Source: Bacillus infantis (GTDB lineage: Bacteria > Bacillota > Bacilli > Bacillales > Cytobacillaceae). From it: a DNA stretch of 64,000 nucleotides. Location of the stretch: NCBI RefSeq assembly GCF_020171945.1, contig NZ_JAIVAP010000002.1, positions 186,001 through 250,000 on the forward strand, given 5' to 3'. The position numbers and the translations under genes are program-made. The first letter of the stretch is position 1. Each line of letters opens with the position of its first letter. Below are positions 27,625 through 37,056 of the stretch, in pieces. Under the pieces are notes generated by a model that saw nothing but the letters and a program-made list of their open reading frames with translations, was not told the origin of the DNA and did not search any database.

Positions 27625-29397
27625 ATGAACGAAAGAATCAAGAATAAGCTGATGCTGCTGCCGGACCAGCCTGGCTGCTACCTTATGAAGGACAGGCAGG
27701 ATACCGTGATTTACGTTGGGAAGGCAAAGGTATTGAAGAACCGCGTCCGCTCCTACTTTACCGGTTCACATGACGGAAAAACGCTCCGCCTGGTTAATGA
27801 AATTGAGGATTTCGAATATATTGTCACATCATCAGATATGGAAGCCCTCATTCTTGAAATGAACCTGATTAAAAAGTATGATCCAAAATACAATGTCATG
27901 CTGAAGGACGACAAAAGCTACCCATTCATCAAGCTGACCGCAGAACGCCATCCAAGGCTGATCACAACCCGGAATGTCAAAAAAGACAAAGGGAAGTACT
28001 TTGGGCCATATCCGAATGTCCAGGCGGCTAATGAAACGAAGAAGCTGCTAGACCGGATTTATCCGCTGAGGAAGTGTTCAACCCTGCCTGACAGGGTATG
28101 CCTTTACTACCATATGGGCCAGTGTCTGGCACCATGCGTCAAGCCGGTCAGCGAAAAACAGTATAAAGATATTGTCGATGAGATTGCACGGTTTTTGAAC
28201 GGCGGCTACAAAGACATCAAGAAAGAGCTTACCGTCAAAATGACGGCCGCGGCAGAGGAACTGGATTTTGAAAGGGCGAAGGAACTGAGGGACCAGATTG
28301 CCCATATTGAAGCGACAATGGAAAAACAGAAAATGACATCGACCGATTTTACTGACCGCGATGTGTTCGGCTTTGCCGTCGATAAAGGCTGGATGTGTGT
28401 TCAGGTCTTCTTTATCAGACAGGGGAAGCTGATTGAAAGAGATGTTTCGCTGTTCCCGGTATACGGGGAGCCGGAGGAAGAAATGCTCACCTTCATGGGC
28501 CAGTTCTATACAAAGGCAAACCATTTTAAACCGCGTGAAATTCTGGTGCCGGATACTGTGAATGAAGAAATGGCAGAAAAGCTGCTGGAAGTGAAGGTGC
28601 TCAAACCGCAGCGCGGCCAAAAGAAGGATCTGGTCAAGCTGGCAGGAAAAAACGCTAAGATCGCTCTTCAGGAGAAGTTCTCGCTCATAGAACGGGATGA
28701 GGAAAGGACAATCAAAGCGGTTGAAAATCTTGGCTTGCAGCTGGGCATATATACCCCGCACCGGATTGAAGCTTTTGATAACTCGAATATTCAGGGAACC
28801 GACCCGGTATCGGCCATGATTGTCTTCATCGACGGCAAGCCGGAGAAGCGGGAGTACAGGAAATATAAGATCAAAACAGTCAAGGGCCCGGATGACTATG
28901 AGTCCATGCGCGAGGCTGTCAGGAGACGGTATACCAGAGTGCTGAAGGAAGGGCTGCCCCTGCCTGATCTCCTTATTATCGATGGAGGGAAAGGCCATAT
29001 TGAATCGGTCAGGGACGTGCTGGAAAACGAACTCGGACTGGATATCCCGATATCCGGCCTTGCCAAGGATGACAAGCACAAGACCTCCCAGCTGCTGTAT
29101 GGGAACCCGCTGGAGATCATTCCGCTTGAGCGGAACAGCCAGGAGTTCTATCTTCTTCAGCGGATCCAGGATGAGGTCCACCGCTTTGCCATTACCTTCC
29201 ACCGCCAGCTCCGGGGAAAAAGTGCCTTCCAATCATTATTGGATGATATTGCAGGCATTGGTGAAAAGAGGAAGAAACTGCTTCTTAAAACCTTCGGCTC
29301 CGTGAAAAAAATGAAGGAAGCCGGATTGGATGAATTCACGGCTATCGGTATTCCGGCGAATGTCGCCCAGGAGTTAAAGAATAAATTATCTGAGTAG
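27625..29397 (+). CDS. uvrC: excinuclease ABC subunit C
   Basis: Makes both incisions in nucleotide excision repair. 590 residues. The N-terminal GIY-YIG nuclease (about 15-92) shows [23 protein letters not shown] domain lies near 195-230 ([18 protein letters not shown]). The RNase H-like second nuclease ([29 protein letters not shown]) and the C-terminal helix-hairpin-helix pair ([17 protein letters not shown]) follow. ATG 27625 follows GGGGGTG. The longer frame from 27553 has no ribosome site. Confidence 0.97.
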   Translation: MNERIKNKLMLLPDQPGCYLMKDRQDTVIYVGKAKVLKNRVRSYFTGSHDGKTLRLVNEIEDFEYIVTSSDMEALILEMNLIKKYDPKYNVMLKDDKSYPFIKLTAERHPRLITTRNVKKDKGKYFGPYPNVQAANETKKLLDRIYPLRKCSTLPDRVCLYYHMGQCLAPCVKPVSEKQYKDIVDEIARFLNGGYKDIKKELTVKMTAAAEELDFERAKELRDQIAHIEATMEKQKMTSTDFTDRDVFGFAVDKGWMCVQVFFIRQGKLIERDVSLFPVYGEPEEEMLTFMGQFYTKANHFKPREILVPDTVNEEMAEKLLEVKVLKPQRGQKKDLVKLAGKNAKIALQEKFSLIERDEERTIKAVENLGLQLGIYTPHRIEAFDNSNIQGTDPVSAMIVFIDGKPEKREYRKYKIKTVKGPDDYESMREAVRRRYTRVLKEGLPLPDLLIIDGGKGHIESVRDVLENELGLDIPISGLAKDDKHKTSQLLYGNPLEIIPLERNSQEFYLLQRIQDEVHRFAITFHRQLRGKSAFQSLLDDIAGIGEKRKKLLLKTFGSVKKMKEAGLDEFTAIGIPANVAQELKNKLSE

Positions 29398-29401
29398 AGC
29401 A

Positions 29402-29430
29402 TTGATATAGCCAATCTGCTATGATATAAT
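29402..29430 (+). promoter_or_regulatory. sigma-A promoter of lysC
   Basis: TTGATA (29402-29407), a 17-bp spacer and TATAAT (29425-29430), close after uvrC. Confidence 0.75.
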
Positions 29431-29468
29431 AAGTTCAACTTTATAGCAATATCACTTTATAGCATTAA

Positions 29469-29648
29469 AGTGAAGGTAGAGGTGCAAACTTCATCAGTAA
29501 AAGCTTGGAGAAAGATGAGTTTCTGTGAAAAGCTTTGAAAGGGAATGTTTGCCGAAGAAAAGGAAGTCTCATTTCTTTCTTTTCTGGTCCTGTATTGAAT
29601 AAATACTGGATTGTCAAGACAGCGCCGTCTTGGAGAGCTATCTCACTG
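29469..29648 (+). promoter_or_regulatory. lysine riboswitch (L box)
   Basis: Core elements match the B. subtilis lysC leader closely: GTAGAGGTGC near 29476, GCTTGGAGAAAGATGA and TCTGTGAAAAGCTT (29513-29545), GAAAGGGAA, GAATAAATACTGGATTGTCA, and GTCTTGGAGAGCTATCTCAC at the 3' side. Lysine binding should favour the downstream terminator and shut off lysC. Confidence 0.93.
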
Positions 29649-29680
29649 TGTGGGCATATTTTATATGTATTTTAAACACA

Positions 29681-29714
29681 GCAATGGGATGGTTATTCTC
29701 ATTGCTTTTTTGTG
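29681..29714 (+). terminator. lysine-riboswitch expression-platform terminator
   Basis: GCAATGGGAT and ATTCTCATTGC (29681-29705) form the stem, followed by T6. It lies between the L box and lysC and acts as the attenuator. Confidence 0.85.
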
Positions 29715-29794
29715 TTCAAATAAGCAATGGATGACCTCTCTTTTAAACGTCAGGCGGCCGGGAACACGATATCCAGATGAAAGAAGGAGAAACG

Positions 29795-31027
29795 ATGGGA
29801 TTAATTGTCCAGAAATTCGGAGGGACTTCTGTTGGCAGCACAGAAAGAATAATGAATGCAGCAGAGCGCGCAATTGAAGAAAAAGAGAGAGGCAATGACG
29901 TAGTCGTTGTGGTATCCGCAATGGGGAAAACGACTGACCAGCTTGTCGGCCTGGCTAAGGAAATTTCCGCTTCGCCGAGCAAGCGTGAAATGGATATGCT
30001 CCTGACAACAGGGGAACAGGTGACAATCAGCCTCTTGAGCATGGCATTGAACGAGAAAGGCCATGAAAGCATCTCCTTCACTGGATGGCAGGCAGGGATT
30101 GAGACTGAGTCTGTGCATGGGAATGCAAGGATTGTACATATAGATCCGCAGAAAATCCAAAATCAGCTTAATCAAGGAAGAATCGTCGTTGTTGCCGGCT
30201 TCCAGGGAGTAACAGAAGATGGGAGCATCTCTACTCTTGGACGCGGGGGCTCGGATACGACTGCAGTGGCGCTGGCAGCAGCACTCAAAGCGGATAAGTG
30301 CGATATTTATACAGATGTGACAGGCGTTTATACGACTGACCCGCGCTACGTAAAAGGAGCAAGGAAGCTGCAGTCAGTATCATATGACGAAATGCTTGAG
30401 CTTGCAAATCTTGGCGCAGGTGTGCTTCATCCAAGGGCAGTGGAATTTGCCAAGAACTATGAAGTGCCGCTTGAAGTCAGATCAAGCATTGAGAGGGAAA
30501 GAGGAACGATCATTGAGGAGGAGCCGACAATGGAAGAAAATTTAGTTGTACGGGGAGTAGCATTTGAAAATGCAATCACCAAGGTAGCGATTCTTGGGCT
30601 GGAGGACAGCCTGAAGGGCCTGTCCACTGTCTTCACGACACTTGCTGCCCATCACATCAATGTGGATATCATTATTCAGAGCGTTGCTGAAGGGCAAACA
30701 GGAAGCCTGTCTTTTTCTATTAAAAATGATGATTTGGAAGATACACTTAAGGTTCTGGAGAACAATCGGGATACACTTAAATATGACCGGATTGAATCAG
30801 AATCAGGACTTGCAAAAGTTTCTATCGTCGGTTCGGGAATGGTATCGAATCCTGGCGTGGCAGCAGAGATGTTTGAAGTGCTTTCTTCAAATGGGATTCA
30901 GGTCAAGATGGTCAGCACTTCTGAGATCAAGGTGTCGACGGTCATCAGTGACAGCTCTATGGTCAAAGCCGTGGAAGCCCTCCACGAAGCATTTGAACTG
31001 TCAGGCACGCCTGCCAGAAGCCTTTAA
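29795..31027 (+). CDS. lysC: lysine-sensitive aspartokinase (alpha subunit)
   Basis: Phosphorylates aspartate, the first step to lysine, diaminopimelate, threonine and methionine. 410 residues. The N-terminal kinase domain has VQKFGGTSV and GRGGSDTTAVALAAALKAD. Two C-terminal ACT domains begin near residue 255. ATG 29795 has AAGAAGGAG at the right distance. An ATG at 29777 overlaps this region and is less likely. Transcription is under the lysine riboswitch. A second product starts inside the gene (next entry). Confidence 0.96.
   Translation: MGLIVQKFGGTSVGSTERIMNAAERAIEEKERGNDVVVVVSAMGKTTDQLVGLAKEISASPSKREMDMLLTTGEQVTISLLSMALNEKGHESISFTGWQAGIETESVHGNARIVHIDPQKIQNQLNQGRIVVVAGFQGVTEDGSISTLGRGGSDTTAVALAAALKADKCDIYTDVTGVYTTDPRYVKGARKLQSVSYDEMLELANLGAGVLHPRAVEFAKNYEVPLEVRSSIERERGTIIEEEPTMEENLVVRGVAFENAITKVAILGLEDSLKGLSTVFTTLAAHHINVDIIIQSVAEGQTGSLSFSIKNDDLEDTLKVLENNRDTLKYDRIESESGLAKVSIVGSGMVSNPGVAAEMFEVLSSNGIQVKMVSTSEIKVSTVISDSSMVKAVEALHEAFELSGTPARSL
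30530..31027 (+). CDS. lysC: aspartokinase beta subunit (in-frame internal start)
   Basis: An in-frame ATG at 30530, codon 246 of lysC, is preceded by GAGGAGGAG (30515-30523), a strong ribosome site. It would make a 165-residue protein consisting of the two ACT domains. B. subtilis aspartokinase II is known to consist of alpha and beta subunits made this way from one gene. The same position and signal here support conservation. Confidence 0.85.
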   Translation: MEENLVVRGVAFENAITKVAILGLEDSLKGLSTVFTTLAAHHINVDIIIQSVAEGQTGSLSFSIKNDDLEDTLKVLENNRDTLKYDRIESESGLAKVSIVGSGMVSNPGVAAEMFEVLSSNGIQVKMVSTSEIKVSTVISDSSMVKAVEALHEAFELSGTPARSL

Positions 31028-31167
31028 ATCAAAAAGATGGCAGATGCGCCTGGCTGGTGCATCCGGGAAGGATCTCCTCCCGGATGCGCGCGGCGCTTCG
31101 TGCCATCCCTTTCTTTTACGCTGTTTCGCCTGTATTAAGCACGGGCTTATAGTACTGAGCTTATCTG

Positions 31168-31626
31168 TTATAGCGGGCTGATGCGGTCTTTTTTATCCCA
31201 TTTTACTGTGAAAAGGACAAGGCCGCCCCTTTTTTTTGGGTGCTCAAAGGCTTCTGAGAGCAGTTCCTTTTGAAATTCCAGCTGCTGTGCAAGAAAACCG
31301 GCTTCGAGCTGGAAGGTGCAATCAGGATTTTCCTTAAAGCGCCTGGCGAACAATGGGCTCGAAAGCTGGAGCTCCATTTCGTTCCTTTTTTCTTCTTTTA
31401 CAGCAAGGGTTCCCCAGCCGGCATTTTCAAAAAACTCAATGACTGCTTCCATCGATTCAAGCGGGTATTTCCTGGCCAGCCTTTTCCCGGCCCAATAAAG
31501 TATTTCGGCTGCATCCTTGCCGAGCATATCGGAAAGAATCTCTTCCCGGATCAATTCATAGCCGAAAGCAGGGACGGTTTCCGGCCCGTGCTCAGCCTTT
31601 GTTTCTGCAGATGTCATAATGCTCAA
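31168..31626 (-). CDS. yslB: DUF2507 family protein YslB
   Basis: 152 residues, soluble, with the helix-rich pattern of the DUF2507 (V4R-like) family: EILYWAGKRLARKYPL and GWGTLAV are visible. Its function is unknown. The start may be TTG 31626 (GGGGAG four bases before) or ATG 31617. A -10 element TATAAT (- strand, 31657-31652) lies upstream. It is placed between lysC and sdhC as in B. subtilis. A hairpin without a T tract lies beyond its 3' end (31058-31087). Confidence 0.82.
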   Translation of the reverse strand: MSIMTSAETKAEHGPETVPAFGYELIREEILSDMLGKDAAEILYWAGKRLARKYPLESMEAVIEFFENAGWGTLAVKEEKRNEMELQLSSPLFARRFKENPDCTFQLEAGFLAQQLEFQKELLSEAFEHPKKRGGLVLFTVKWDKKDRISPL

Positions 31627-32011
31627 TCGTCTCCCCTCTTTCTATGATTCTATTATATACAATCCAGATTAAAATAAAGCACAGATTCAAGAAAAAACAG
31701 CTTCAGTCCTATAAGAAAAAAATGCTATTTCAATATATTCTCCTATACATAAGGAATCATAGCCAGATAGGAGATTTTCGTTCTTTATATAATATCAATA
31801 TATTTTAAAAATTTTATTTTTATAATATATTTTATGTATCCGTTTTCTTGACGCTCTATTCCGATGGGAGTAAAATGGACATGTCACTTAATTGTAAGAA
31901 AATGAATAATTAACATTTTCTCGATGGTGGAAAGGCCCTATTTTCCAGAAATAATATTTTCATAGAAAAAGCCTTTGCATCATTTCTTCAAAATTCAGGG
32001 GGGGTAAATCA
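31627..32011. other. AT-rich intergenic region upstream of sdhC
   Basis: A 385-bp stretch with no gene. It holds the divergent yslB promoter, an 8-bp dyad TCTCCTAT/ATAGGAGA (31739-31746/31767-31774), a very AT-rich block (31775-31840), the sdhC promoter, and a leader hairpin GAAAGGC/GCCTTT near 31930-31976. Confidence 0.6.
31848..31876 (+). promoter_or_regulatory. sigma-A promoter of sdhCAB
   Basis: TTGACG (31848-31853), a 17-bp spacer and TAAAAT (31871-31876). The leader to sdhC is about 130 nt. Confidence 0.7.
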
Positions 32012-32620
32012 ATGGCAGGTAATCGGGAGTTTTTCAATCGCAGACTGCATTCATTACTTGGGGTCATTCCAGTTGGGCTGTTTCTTGTTCAGCACCTTGT
32101 AGTGAACCATTTTGCAACAGGAGGAGAAGAATCGTTTAACAAGGCAGCACACTTTATGGAACAGCTTCCATTCAGATATGTCTTAGAAACTGTAGTTATC
32201 TTCCTGCCTTTGCTGTTTCACGCAATCTATGGCCTTTATATTGCTTTTACTGCTAAGAATAATGCTAGCAGATTCGGATTTTTCCGCAACTGGATGTTCC
32301 TTCTCCAGCGCGTTTCCGGTGTAGTGACGCTTATTTTCATTACCTGGCACGTGTGGGAGACAAGAGTTGCTGCCGCTTTCGGTGCAGATGTTAACTTCCA
32401 GATGATGGAGAATATTTTGTCGAATCCGTTTATGTTCTGGTTCTACATTGTCGGCGTTATTTCTACAATATTCCACTTTGCAAACGGTTTGTGGTCTTTC
32501 GCAGTAAGCTGGGGTATCACCGTTACACCTCGCTCACAGCTGATTTCCACTTATGTAACAATCGCAATTTTCATCGCCCTTTCCATTGTTGGAATCCGCG
32601 CAATCACGGCATTTGTTTAA
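32012..32620 (+). CDS. sdhC: succinate dehydrogenase cytochrome b558 subunit
   Basis: A di-heme membrane anchor that passes electrons from SdhB to menaquinone. 202 residues with five hydrophobic segments at about 15-32, 60-80, 93-113, 137-160 and 176-198. Histidines in FLVQHLVVNHF, FHAIYGLY, TWHVWETR and FHFANGLW fit the heme ligands of the B. subtilis type. ATG 32012 has a G-rich ribosome site. It is first gene of sdhCAB. Confidence 0.95.
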   Translation: MAGNREFFNRRLHSLLGVIPVGLFLVQHLVVNHFATGGEESFNKAAHFMEQLPFRYVLETVVIFLPLLFHAIYGLYIAFTAKNNASRFGFFRNWMFLLQRVSGVVTLIFITWHVWETRVAAAFGADVNFQMMENILSNPFMFWFYIVGVISTIFHFANGLWSFAVSWGITVTPRSQLISTYVTIAIFIALSIVGIRAITAFV

Positions 32621-32755
32621 TAGATCCAGAGTTTTTGCACCGCGGGCCCAAATGTTTATGTGCTTAAAAATAATGTAATTTTCAGCATAGCGCACGGGAA
32701 AATGCGCTTAGGCTTAGTTTGAAATAGAGCTGTACTAGTATTGAGGGAGTGAGCC

Positions 32756-34519
32756 ATGATGAGTAAAGGAAAAGTAATCGTTGTCGGCGGCGGACTGGCC
32801 GGCTTGATGGCAACAATTAAAGTAGCAGAATCAGGGACTCCGGTTGAATTGTTTTCTCTTGTCCCGGTTAAACGTTCTCACTCTGTTTGTGCCCAGGGCG
32901 GTATTAATGGAGCGGTCAACACAAAGGGTGAAGGAGATTCACCTTGGGAGCATTTCGATGATACGGTTTACGGGGGAGATTTCCTTGCCAATCAGCCGCC
33001 TGTAAAGGCCATGACTGAAGCAGCGCCGGGGATCATCCATCTATTGGACCGCATGGGCGTCATGTTCAACCGTACACCGGAAGGACTGCTGGACTTCAGG
33101 CGCTTCGGCGGAACCCAGCATCACCGTACAGCATTTGCGGGCGCCACAACCGGCCAGCAGCTTTTGTACGCATTGGATGAGCAGGTGCGCCGCCACGAGG
33201 TTGCAGGCCTTGTTACAAAATACGAAGGCTGGGAGTTCCTCGGCTCTGTAGTCGATGATGAAGGTATTTGCCGCGGGGTAATTGCTCAAAATCTCACATC
33301 CATGGAGATTAAGTCCTTCTCAGGGGATGCCGTGATCATGGCAACCGGAGGCCCGGGAATCATCTTCGGTAAATCAACCAACTCTGTCATCAACACAGGG
33401 TCTGCTGCATCGATCGTATATCAGCAGGGAGCTTATTATGCAAACGGTGAATTTATCCAGATCCACCCGACTGCCATCCCGGGGGATGACAAGCTGCGCC
33501 TGATGAGCGAATCGGCGCGCGGTGAGGGCGGCCGTGTATGGACCTATAAGGACGGAAAGCCATGGTACTTCCTGGAGGAGAAATATCCTGCCTACGGAAA
33601 CCTGGTGCCTCGTGATATCGCAACACGGGAAATCTTCGATGTCTGCGTGAATCAGAAGCTTGGCATAAATGGCGAGAACATGGTTTATCTTGACCTATCC
33701 CATAAAGATCCTAAAGAGCTTGACATCAAGCTTGGCGGAATCATTGAAATCTATGAAAAGTTCATGGGTGATGACCCTCGCAAGGTCCCTATGAAAATAT
33801 TCCCTGCCGTACACTATTCAATGGGCGGACTGTGGGTAGATTATGATCAGATGACAAATATTCCAGGCTTATTTGCGGCAGGGGAATGCGATTATTCCCA
33901 GCATGGTGCAAACCGCCTCGGCGCCAACTCCCTTCTGTCTGCCATCTACGGCGGTATGGTTGCAGGTCCGAAAGCGCTCGAATATATCGCTGGCCTTGAA
34001 AAGAGTGCAGAAGATGTTTCTTCTTCCGTTTTCGACAGGTTTGTCAAACAGGAAGAAGAAAAATGGAGCAGCATCATGTCCCTTGATGGAACAGAGAATG
34101 CATATGTTCTCCATAAAGAGCTGGGCGAATGGATGACAGATAATGTAACGGTTGTCCGCCATAATGATAAGCTATTGAAAACAGATGAGAAAATCGTAGA
34201 ATTGCTTGAACGCTATAAAAATATCAATATCAATGACACAGCAAAATGGAGCAACCAGGGAGCTGTCTTCACACGCCAGCTTCAAAACATGCTGCAGCTT
34301 GCCAGGGTCATCACCATTGGTGCCTATAACCGGAATGAAAGCCGCGGGGCGCACTATAAACCGGAATTCCCTGACCGTAATGATGATGAGTTCCTGAAAA
34401 CGACTATGGCTAAATTCGCAGGTCCTGACTCAGCTCCTCAATTCCATTATGAGGAAGTAGATACAGGCCTGATCAAGCCTCGTAAACGTGATTACACTAA
34501 GAAGAAAGGGGGAAAATAA
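32756..34519 (+). CDS. sdhA: succinate dehydrogenase flavoprotein subunit
   Basis: Oxidises succinate to fumarate with covalently bound FAD. 587 residues. The dinucleotide-binding loop VVGGGLAGLMA is at the N-terminus. The flavinylation region is KRSHSVCAQGGINGA, with active-site blocks GGTQHHRTAFAG and HPTAIPGDDKLRLMSESARGEGG, split here only by the intact sequence. Either of two adjacent ATGs (32756 or 32759) may start it. sdhB begins 3 nt after the stop. Confidence 0.98.
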   Translation: MMSKGKVIVVGGGLAGLMATIKVAESGTPVELFSLVPVKRSHSVCAQGGINGAVNTKGEGDSPWEHFDDTVYGGDFLANQPPVKAMTEAAPGIIHLLDRMGVMFNRTPEGLLDFRRFGGTQHHRTAFAGATTGQQLLYALDEQVRRHEVAGLVTKYEGWEFLGSVVDDEGICRGVIAQNLTSMEIKSFSGDAVIMATGGPGIIFGKSTNSVINTGSAASIVYQQGAYYANGEFIQIHPTAIPGDDKLRLMSESARGEGGRVWTYKDGKPWYFLEEKYPAYGNLVPRDIATREIFDVCVNQKLGINGENMVYLDLSHKDPKELDIKLGGIIEIYEKFMGDDPRKVPMKIFPAVHYSMGGLWVDYDQMTNIPGLFAAGECDYSQHGANRLGANSLLSAIYGGMVAGPKALEYIAGLEKSAEDVSSSVFDRFVKQEEEKWSSIMSLDGTENAYVLHKELGEWMTDNVTVVRHNDKLLKTDEKIVELLERYKNININDTAKWSNQGAVFTRQLQNMLQLARVITIGAYNRNESRGAHYKPEFPDRNDDEFLKTTMAKFAGPDSAPQFHYEEVDTGLIKPRKRDYTKKKGGK

Positions 34520-34522
34520 ACG

Positions 34523-35284
34523 ATGTCTGAAAACAAAACAGTTACATTTCAAATCACCCGGCAGGACTCGCCTGATTCAGCCCCTTATCAAGAAGAGTTC
34601 AAACTGGCTTACCGCCCGAATATGAATGTTATCTCAGCGCTGATGGAAATCCGCCGCAATCCGGTAAATTCCAAAGGGGAGAGCACGACGCCGATCGCAT
34701 GGGACATGAACTGTCTTGAAGAAGTATGCGGCGCCTGCTCAATGATCATTAACGGCAAGCCGCGCCAATCCTGTACAGCACTTGTCGATAAGCTGGAGCA
34801 GCCTATCAGGCTTGAGCCGATGCGTACATTCCCTGTCGTCCGTGACCTTCAGGTAGACAGAAGCCGCATGTTCGACTCCCTGAAGAAGGTGAAAGCATGG
34901 ATCCCGATCGACGGGACATACGACCTGGGACCTGGACCGCGCATGCCTGAGAAGAAGCGCCAATGGGCATATGAGCTGTCCAAGTGCATGACTTGCGGCG
35001 TCTGCCTTGAGGCCTGCCCGAATGTAAACAGCAAAGCCGATTTCATCGGCCCAGCCCCATTATCTCAGGTACGCTTGTTCAACGCCCATCCGACTGGTGA
35101 AATGAATAAATCCGAACGCCTGGAGCAGATCATGGGCGATGGCGGACTGGCCAACTGCGGAAATTCCCAGAACTGCGTTCAGTCCTGCCCGAAAGGAATC
35201 CCTTTGACAACTTCAATCGCAGCATTGAACCGGGATACAACGATCCAGTCATTCAGAAGCTTCTTCGGAAGCGATCAGGCTTAA
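34523..35284 (+). CDS. sdhB: succinate dehydrogenase iron-sulfur subunit
   Basis: Carries electrons from FAD to the heme anchor through three clusters. 253 residues. Cysteine groups are in order: CLEEVCGACSM for 2Fe-2S, CMTCGVCLEACPN for 4Fe-4S, and CGNSQNCVQSCPKGIP for 3Fe-4S. ATG 34523 follows a GGGGG site in the end of sdhA. A strong terminator follows. Confidence 0.98.
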   Translation: MSENKTVTFQITRQDSPDSAPYQEEFKLAYRPNMNVISALMEIRRNPVNSKGESTTPIAWDMNCLEEVCGACSMIINGKPRQSCTALVDKLEQPIRLEPMRTFPVVRDLQVDRSRMFDSLKKVKAWIPIDGTYDLGPGPRMPEKKRQWAYELSKCMTCGVCLEACPNVNSKADFIGPAPLSQVRLFNAHPTGEMNKSERLEQIMGDGGLANCGNSQNCVQSCPKGIPLTTSIAALNRDTTIQSFRSFFGSDQA

Positions 35285-35292
35285 TAGAACAG

Positions 35293-35324
35293 ACCCCCTT
35301 TCACGCTGAAAGGGGGTTTTTATT
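35293..35324 (+). terminator. Rho-independent terminator after sdhB
   Basis: ACCCCCTTTC-ACGCT-GAAAGGGGGT (35293-35317) with a T tract. Confidence 0.9.
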
Positions 35325-35375
35325 CATTTAATGTTTTCAAACGGAGCGAAAGAAATTATAATGATATAAAACGAC

Positions 35376-35389
35376 TGAATGTTCATTCA
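35376..35389. promoter_or_regulatory. shortened FadR-like box before the thioesterase gene
   Basis: TGAATGTTCATTCA carries both FadR half-sites but lacks four central bases compared with the box before fadR. It lies 18 bp upstream of the start codon, just past a TATAAT-like element (35357-35362). Binding by FadR is plausible but not certain because the half-site spacing is altered. Confidence 0.5.
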
Positions 35390-35406
35390 TTATTGGAGGC
35401 AGCGTC

Positions 35407-35871
35407 ATGAGTAAAATGAATTATGTTGATGACTTTGCGGCTTGGGAGGAAAGCTTTGAGTTTTCCCACCCTGTCAAGGTCCGTTTTTCAGAAACAGATA
35501 TGTTTGGCCATTTGAATAACACAATTCCCTTTACGTATTTTGAGGAAGCAAGAATAGAATTCTTCAAGAGCATCGGCTTTATGCAGGAATGGGTGAGGCC
35601 TGATAACGAAACGATTCCTGTTGTAGCCGATCTGCAGTGCGATTTCCTCAAGCAGGTATTTTTCGATGAAAGCCTGAGCATCCATGTAAAAGCAGAAAGC
35701 ATCGGGCGGTCTTCAGCAGATCTTCATTATATGGCAAAAAGGAAAGATGGAGCAGTCTGCTTTGCGGGCAGGGGGACAATCGTGCAAATATCCAGGAAAA
35801 CGGGAAAAGGCGTACCCTGGACAGAGGAAATGAGAAATCTTCTTTCAGCCGGAAAGACCATCAACGCTTGA
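35407..35871 (+). CDS. ysmA: acyl-CoA thioesterase (4HBT/YbgC-like, YsmA)
   Basis: A hotdog-fold thioesterase. 154 residues. The family segment VRFSETDMFGHLNNTIPFTYFEEAR contains the catalytic-region Asp and the HLNN motif. It hydrolyses acyl-CoA, but chain length cannot be read. GGAGG precedes ATG 35407. The FadR-like box just upstream ties it to fatty-acid metabolism. Confidence 0.88.
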   Translation: MSKMNYVDDFAAWEESFEFSHPVKVRFSETDMFGHLNNTIPFTYFEEARIEFFKSIGFMQEWVRPDNETIPVVADLQCDFLKQVFFDESLSIHVKAESIGRSSADLHYMAKRKDGAVCFAGRGTIVQISRKTGKGVPWTEEMRNLLSAGKTINA

Positions 35872-36038
35872 GCCCTGGCGCAGGTTCATTCACACCTGCT
35901 CCTATGGCTGCATATAATTGGGGGAGCAGGTGTATGGAGCATGAATCCTAAATCATGTGGCTGTATGGCGCGGACCTCCAACTAAACAAGATAATAGCCC
36001 TTTTGGAAAAAATAATCTTTCCTTCCAGGAATTGCAGT

Positions 36039-36067
36039 CACTCCGCCAGTACAGATTACATATGATA
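36039..36067 (+). promoter_or_regulatory. candidate sigma-K promoter of gerE
   Basis: CACT (36039-36042) as -35 and CATATGATA (36059-36067) as -10, with a 17-bp gap, against the sigma-K consensus AC-N16/17-CATAnnnTA. gerE is a known mother-cell sigma-K gene. Confidence 0.7.
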
Positions 36068-36131
36068 TGGTGACTAAATATATACCCATCCCGCGGTTCA
36101 TAGCTGGCGAAGGCAAGGAGGGTTACAATAC

Positions 36132-36356
36132 TTGAAGGAGAACGAATATACTCACAAGCCGTTACTCACCAAACGTGAAAGAGAAGTATTCGAGCTATTA
36201 GTTCAAGACAAGACAACGAAAGAAATCGCTGGTGAACTATTTATTAGCGAAAAAACGGTTCGCAACCATATTTCAAATGCTATGCAAAAGCTTGGCGTTA
36301 AGGGGCGTTCTCAAGCCGTTGTAGAGCTCCTTCGAATGGGAGAGCTAGAACTTTGA
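36132..36356 (+). CDS. gerE: spore coat regulator GerE
   Basis: A late mother-cell transcription factor for coat genes. 74 residues, almost wholly a LuxR-type helix-turn-helix ([20 protein letters not shown]). The length and sequence match B. subtilis GerE nearly end to end. The start is TTG 36132, with AAGGAGGG about nine bases upstream. It stands alone, with a sigma-K-like promoter and a hairpin after it. Confidence 0.97.
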   Translation: MKENEYTHKPLLTKREREVFELLVQDKTTKEIAGELFISEKTVRNHISNAMQKLGVKGRSQAVVELLRMGELEL

Positions 36357-36360
36357 TTAT

Positions 36361-36395
36361 GGCCGGCAATCTTGGATAAGGTTGCCGGTTATTAT
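36361..36395 (+). terminator. terminator hairpin after gerE
   Basis: GCCGGCAA (36362-36369) pairs with TTGCCGG (36382-36388). The trailing tract TTATTATATT is weak. Confidence 0.6.
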
Positions 36396-36584
36396 ATTGC
36401 AGAGGAGATATTTGCAGGGCAGAGAGTGCCGGCAGGATGTTCAGACTGCTGAATTGACGCATTTTCTTGCATTGCCTGGATTTCCATCTTGAAAATTGGA
36501 TGAAAAAAGTAGACAATAAAGCAAAGAGCTGCAATCTTTCCGCCTGCATATAGACTGGAATTGCTTAAATGGGAGTTGTATGGG

Positions 36585-37046
36585 ATGACACATGGAAATA
36601 ATAAAGACATAAAAGAAACGATTGATATTGTTGCAGATATCGAGAAAGACCTTCGCTACATATCCGGCATCATTAAGCAAAAAGGCCGGGAAATCTTAAG
36701 CAATTATACAATTACGCCCCCACAGTTTGTTGCCCTGCAGTGGCTGCATGAGGAAGGGGACATGACAATCGGCGAGCTTTCTAATAAAATGTATTTAGCC
36801 TTCAGTACAACGACAGACCTTGTGGACAGAATGGAAAAGAATGAGCTCGTCCAGAGGGTGAAGGACCCGAATGACAGACGGGTCGTCCGCATCCATCTGC
36901 TGCCGGAGGGAGAGCGGATCATCGAAGAGGTTATCGTCAAGAGGCAGATTTACTTGCGCGAGGTTCTCAAGAATTTCTCCAAGGACGAAGTAACCGTACT
37001 GAAGAACAACTTAACGCAATTACACCAAGATATGCGCGAAAAATGA
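36585..37046 (+). CDS. ysmB: MarR-family transcriptional regulator (YsmB)
   Basis: 153 residues with a winged helix-turn-helix in the middle ([29 protein letters not shown]) and the wing [12 protein letters not shown]. The ligand and targets are unknown. ATG 36585 is preferred because GGGAG (36571-36575) stands before it. The longer TTG start at 36561 has no site. It is 10 nt from racE and probably cotranscribed. Confidence 0.85.
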   Translation: MTHGNNKDIKETIDIVADIEKDLRYISGIIKQKGREILSNYTITPPQFVALQWLHEEGDMTIGELSNKMYLAFSTTTDLVDRMEKNELVQRVKDPNDRRVVRIHLLPEGERIIEEVIVKRQIYLREVLKNFSKDEVTVLKNNLTQLHQDMREK

Positions 37047-37056
37047 GGCGGTATGT

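Noticed and set aside
28078-29232. 384-residue - strand ORF
   Set aside because: It is wholly antisense to uvrC, a clear gene with all domains. Long shadows are common at this base composition.
31058-31087. Strong hairpin after lysC as terminator
   Set aside because: GCATCCGGGA/TCCCGGATGC is a good stem, but no T tract follows on either strand.
30642-31181. 179-residue + strand ORF overlapping the end of lysC
   Set aside because: Out-of-frame with lysC across its ACT domains. Cys/Trp/Arg-rich composition is typical of a shadow frame.
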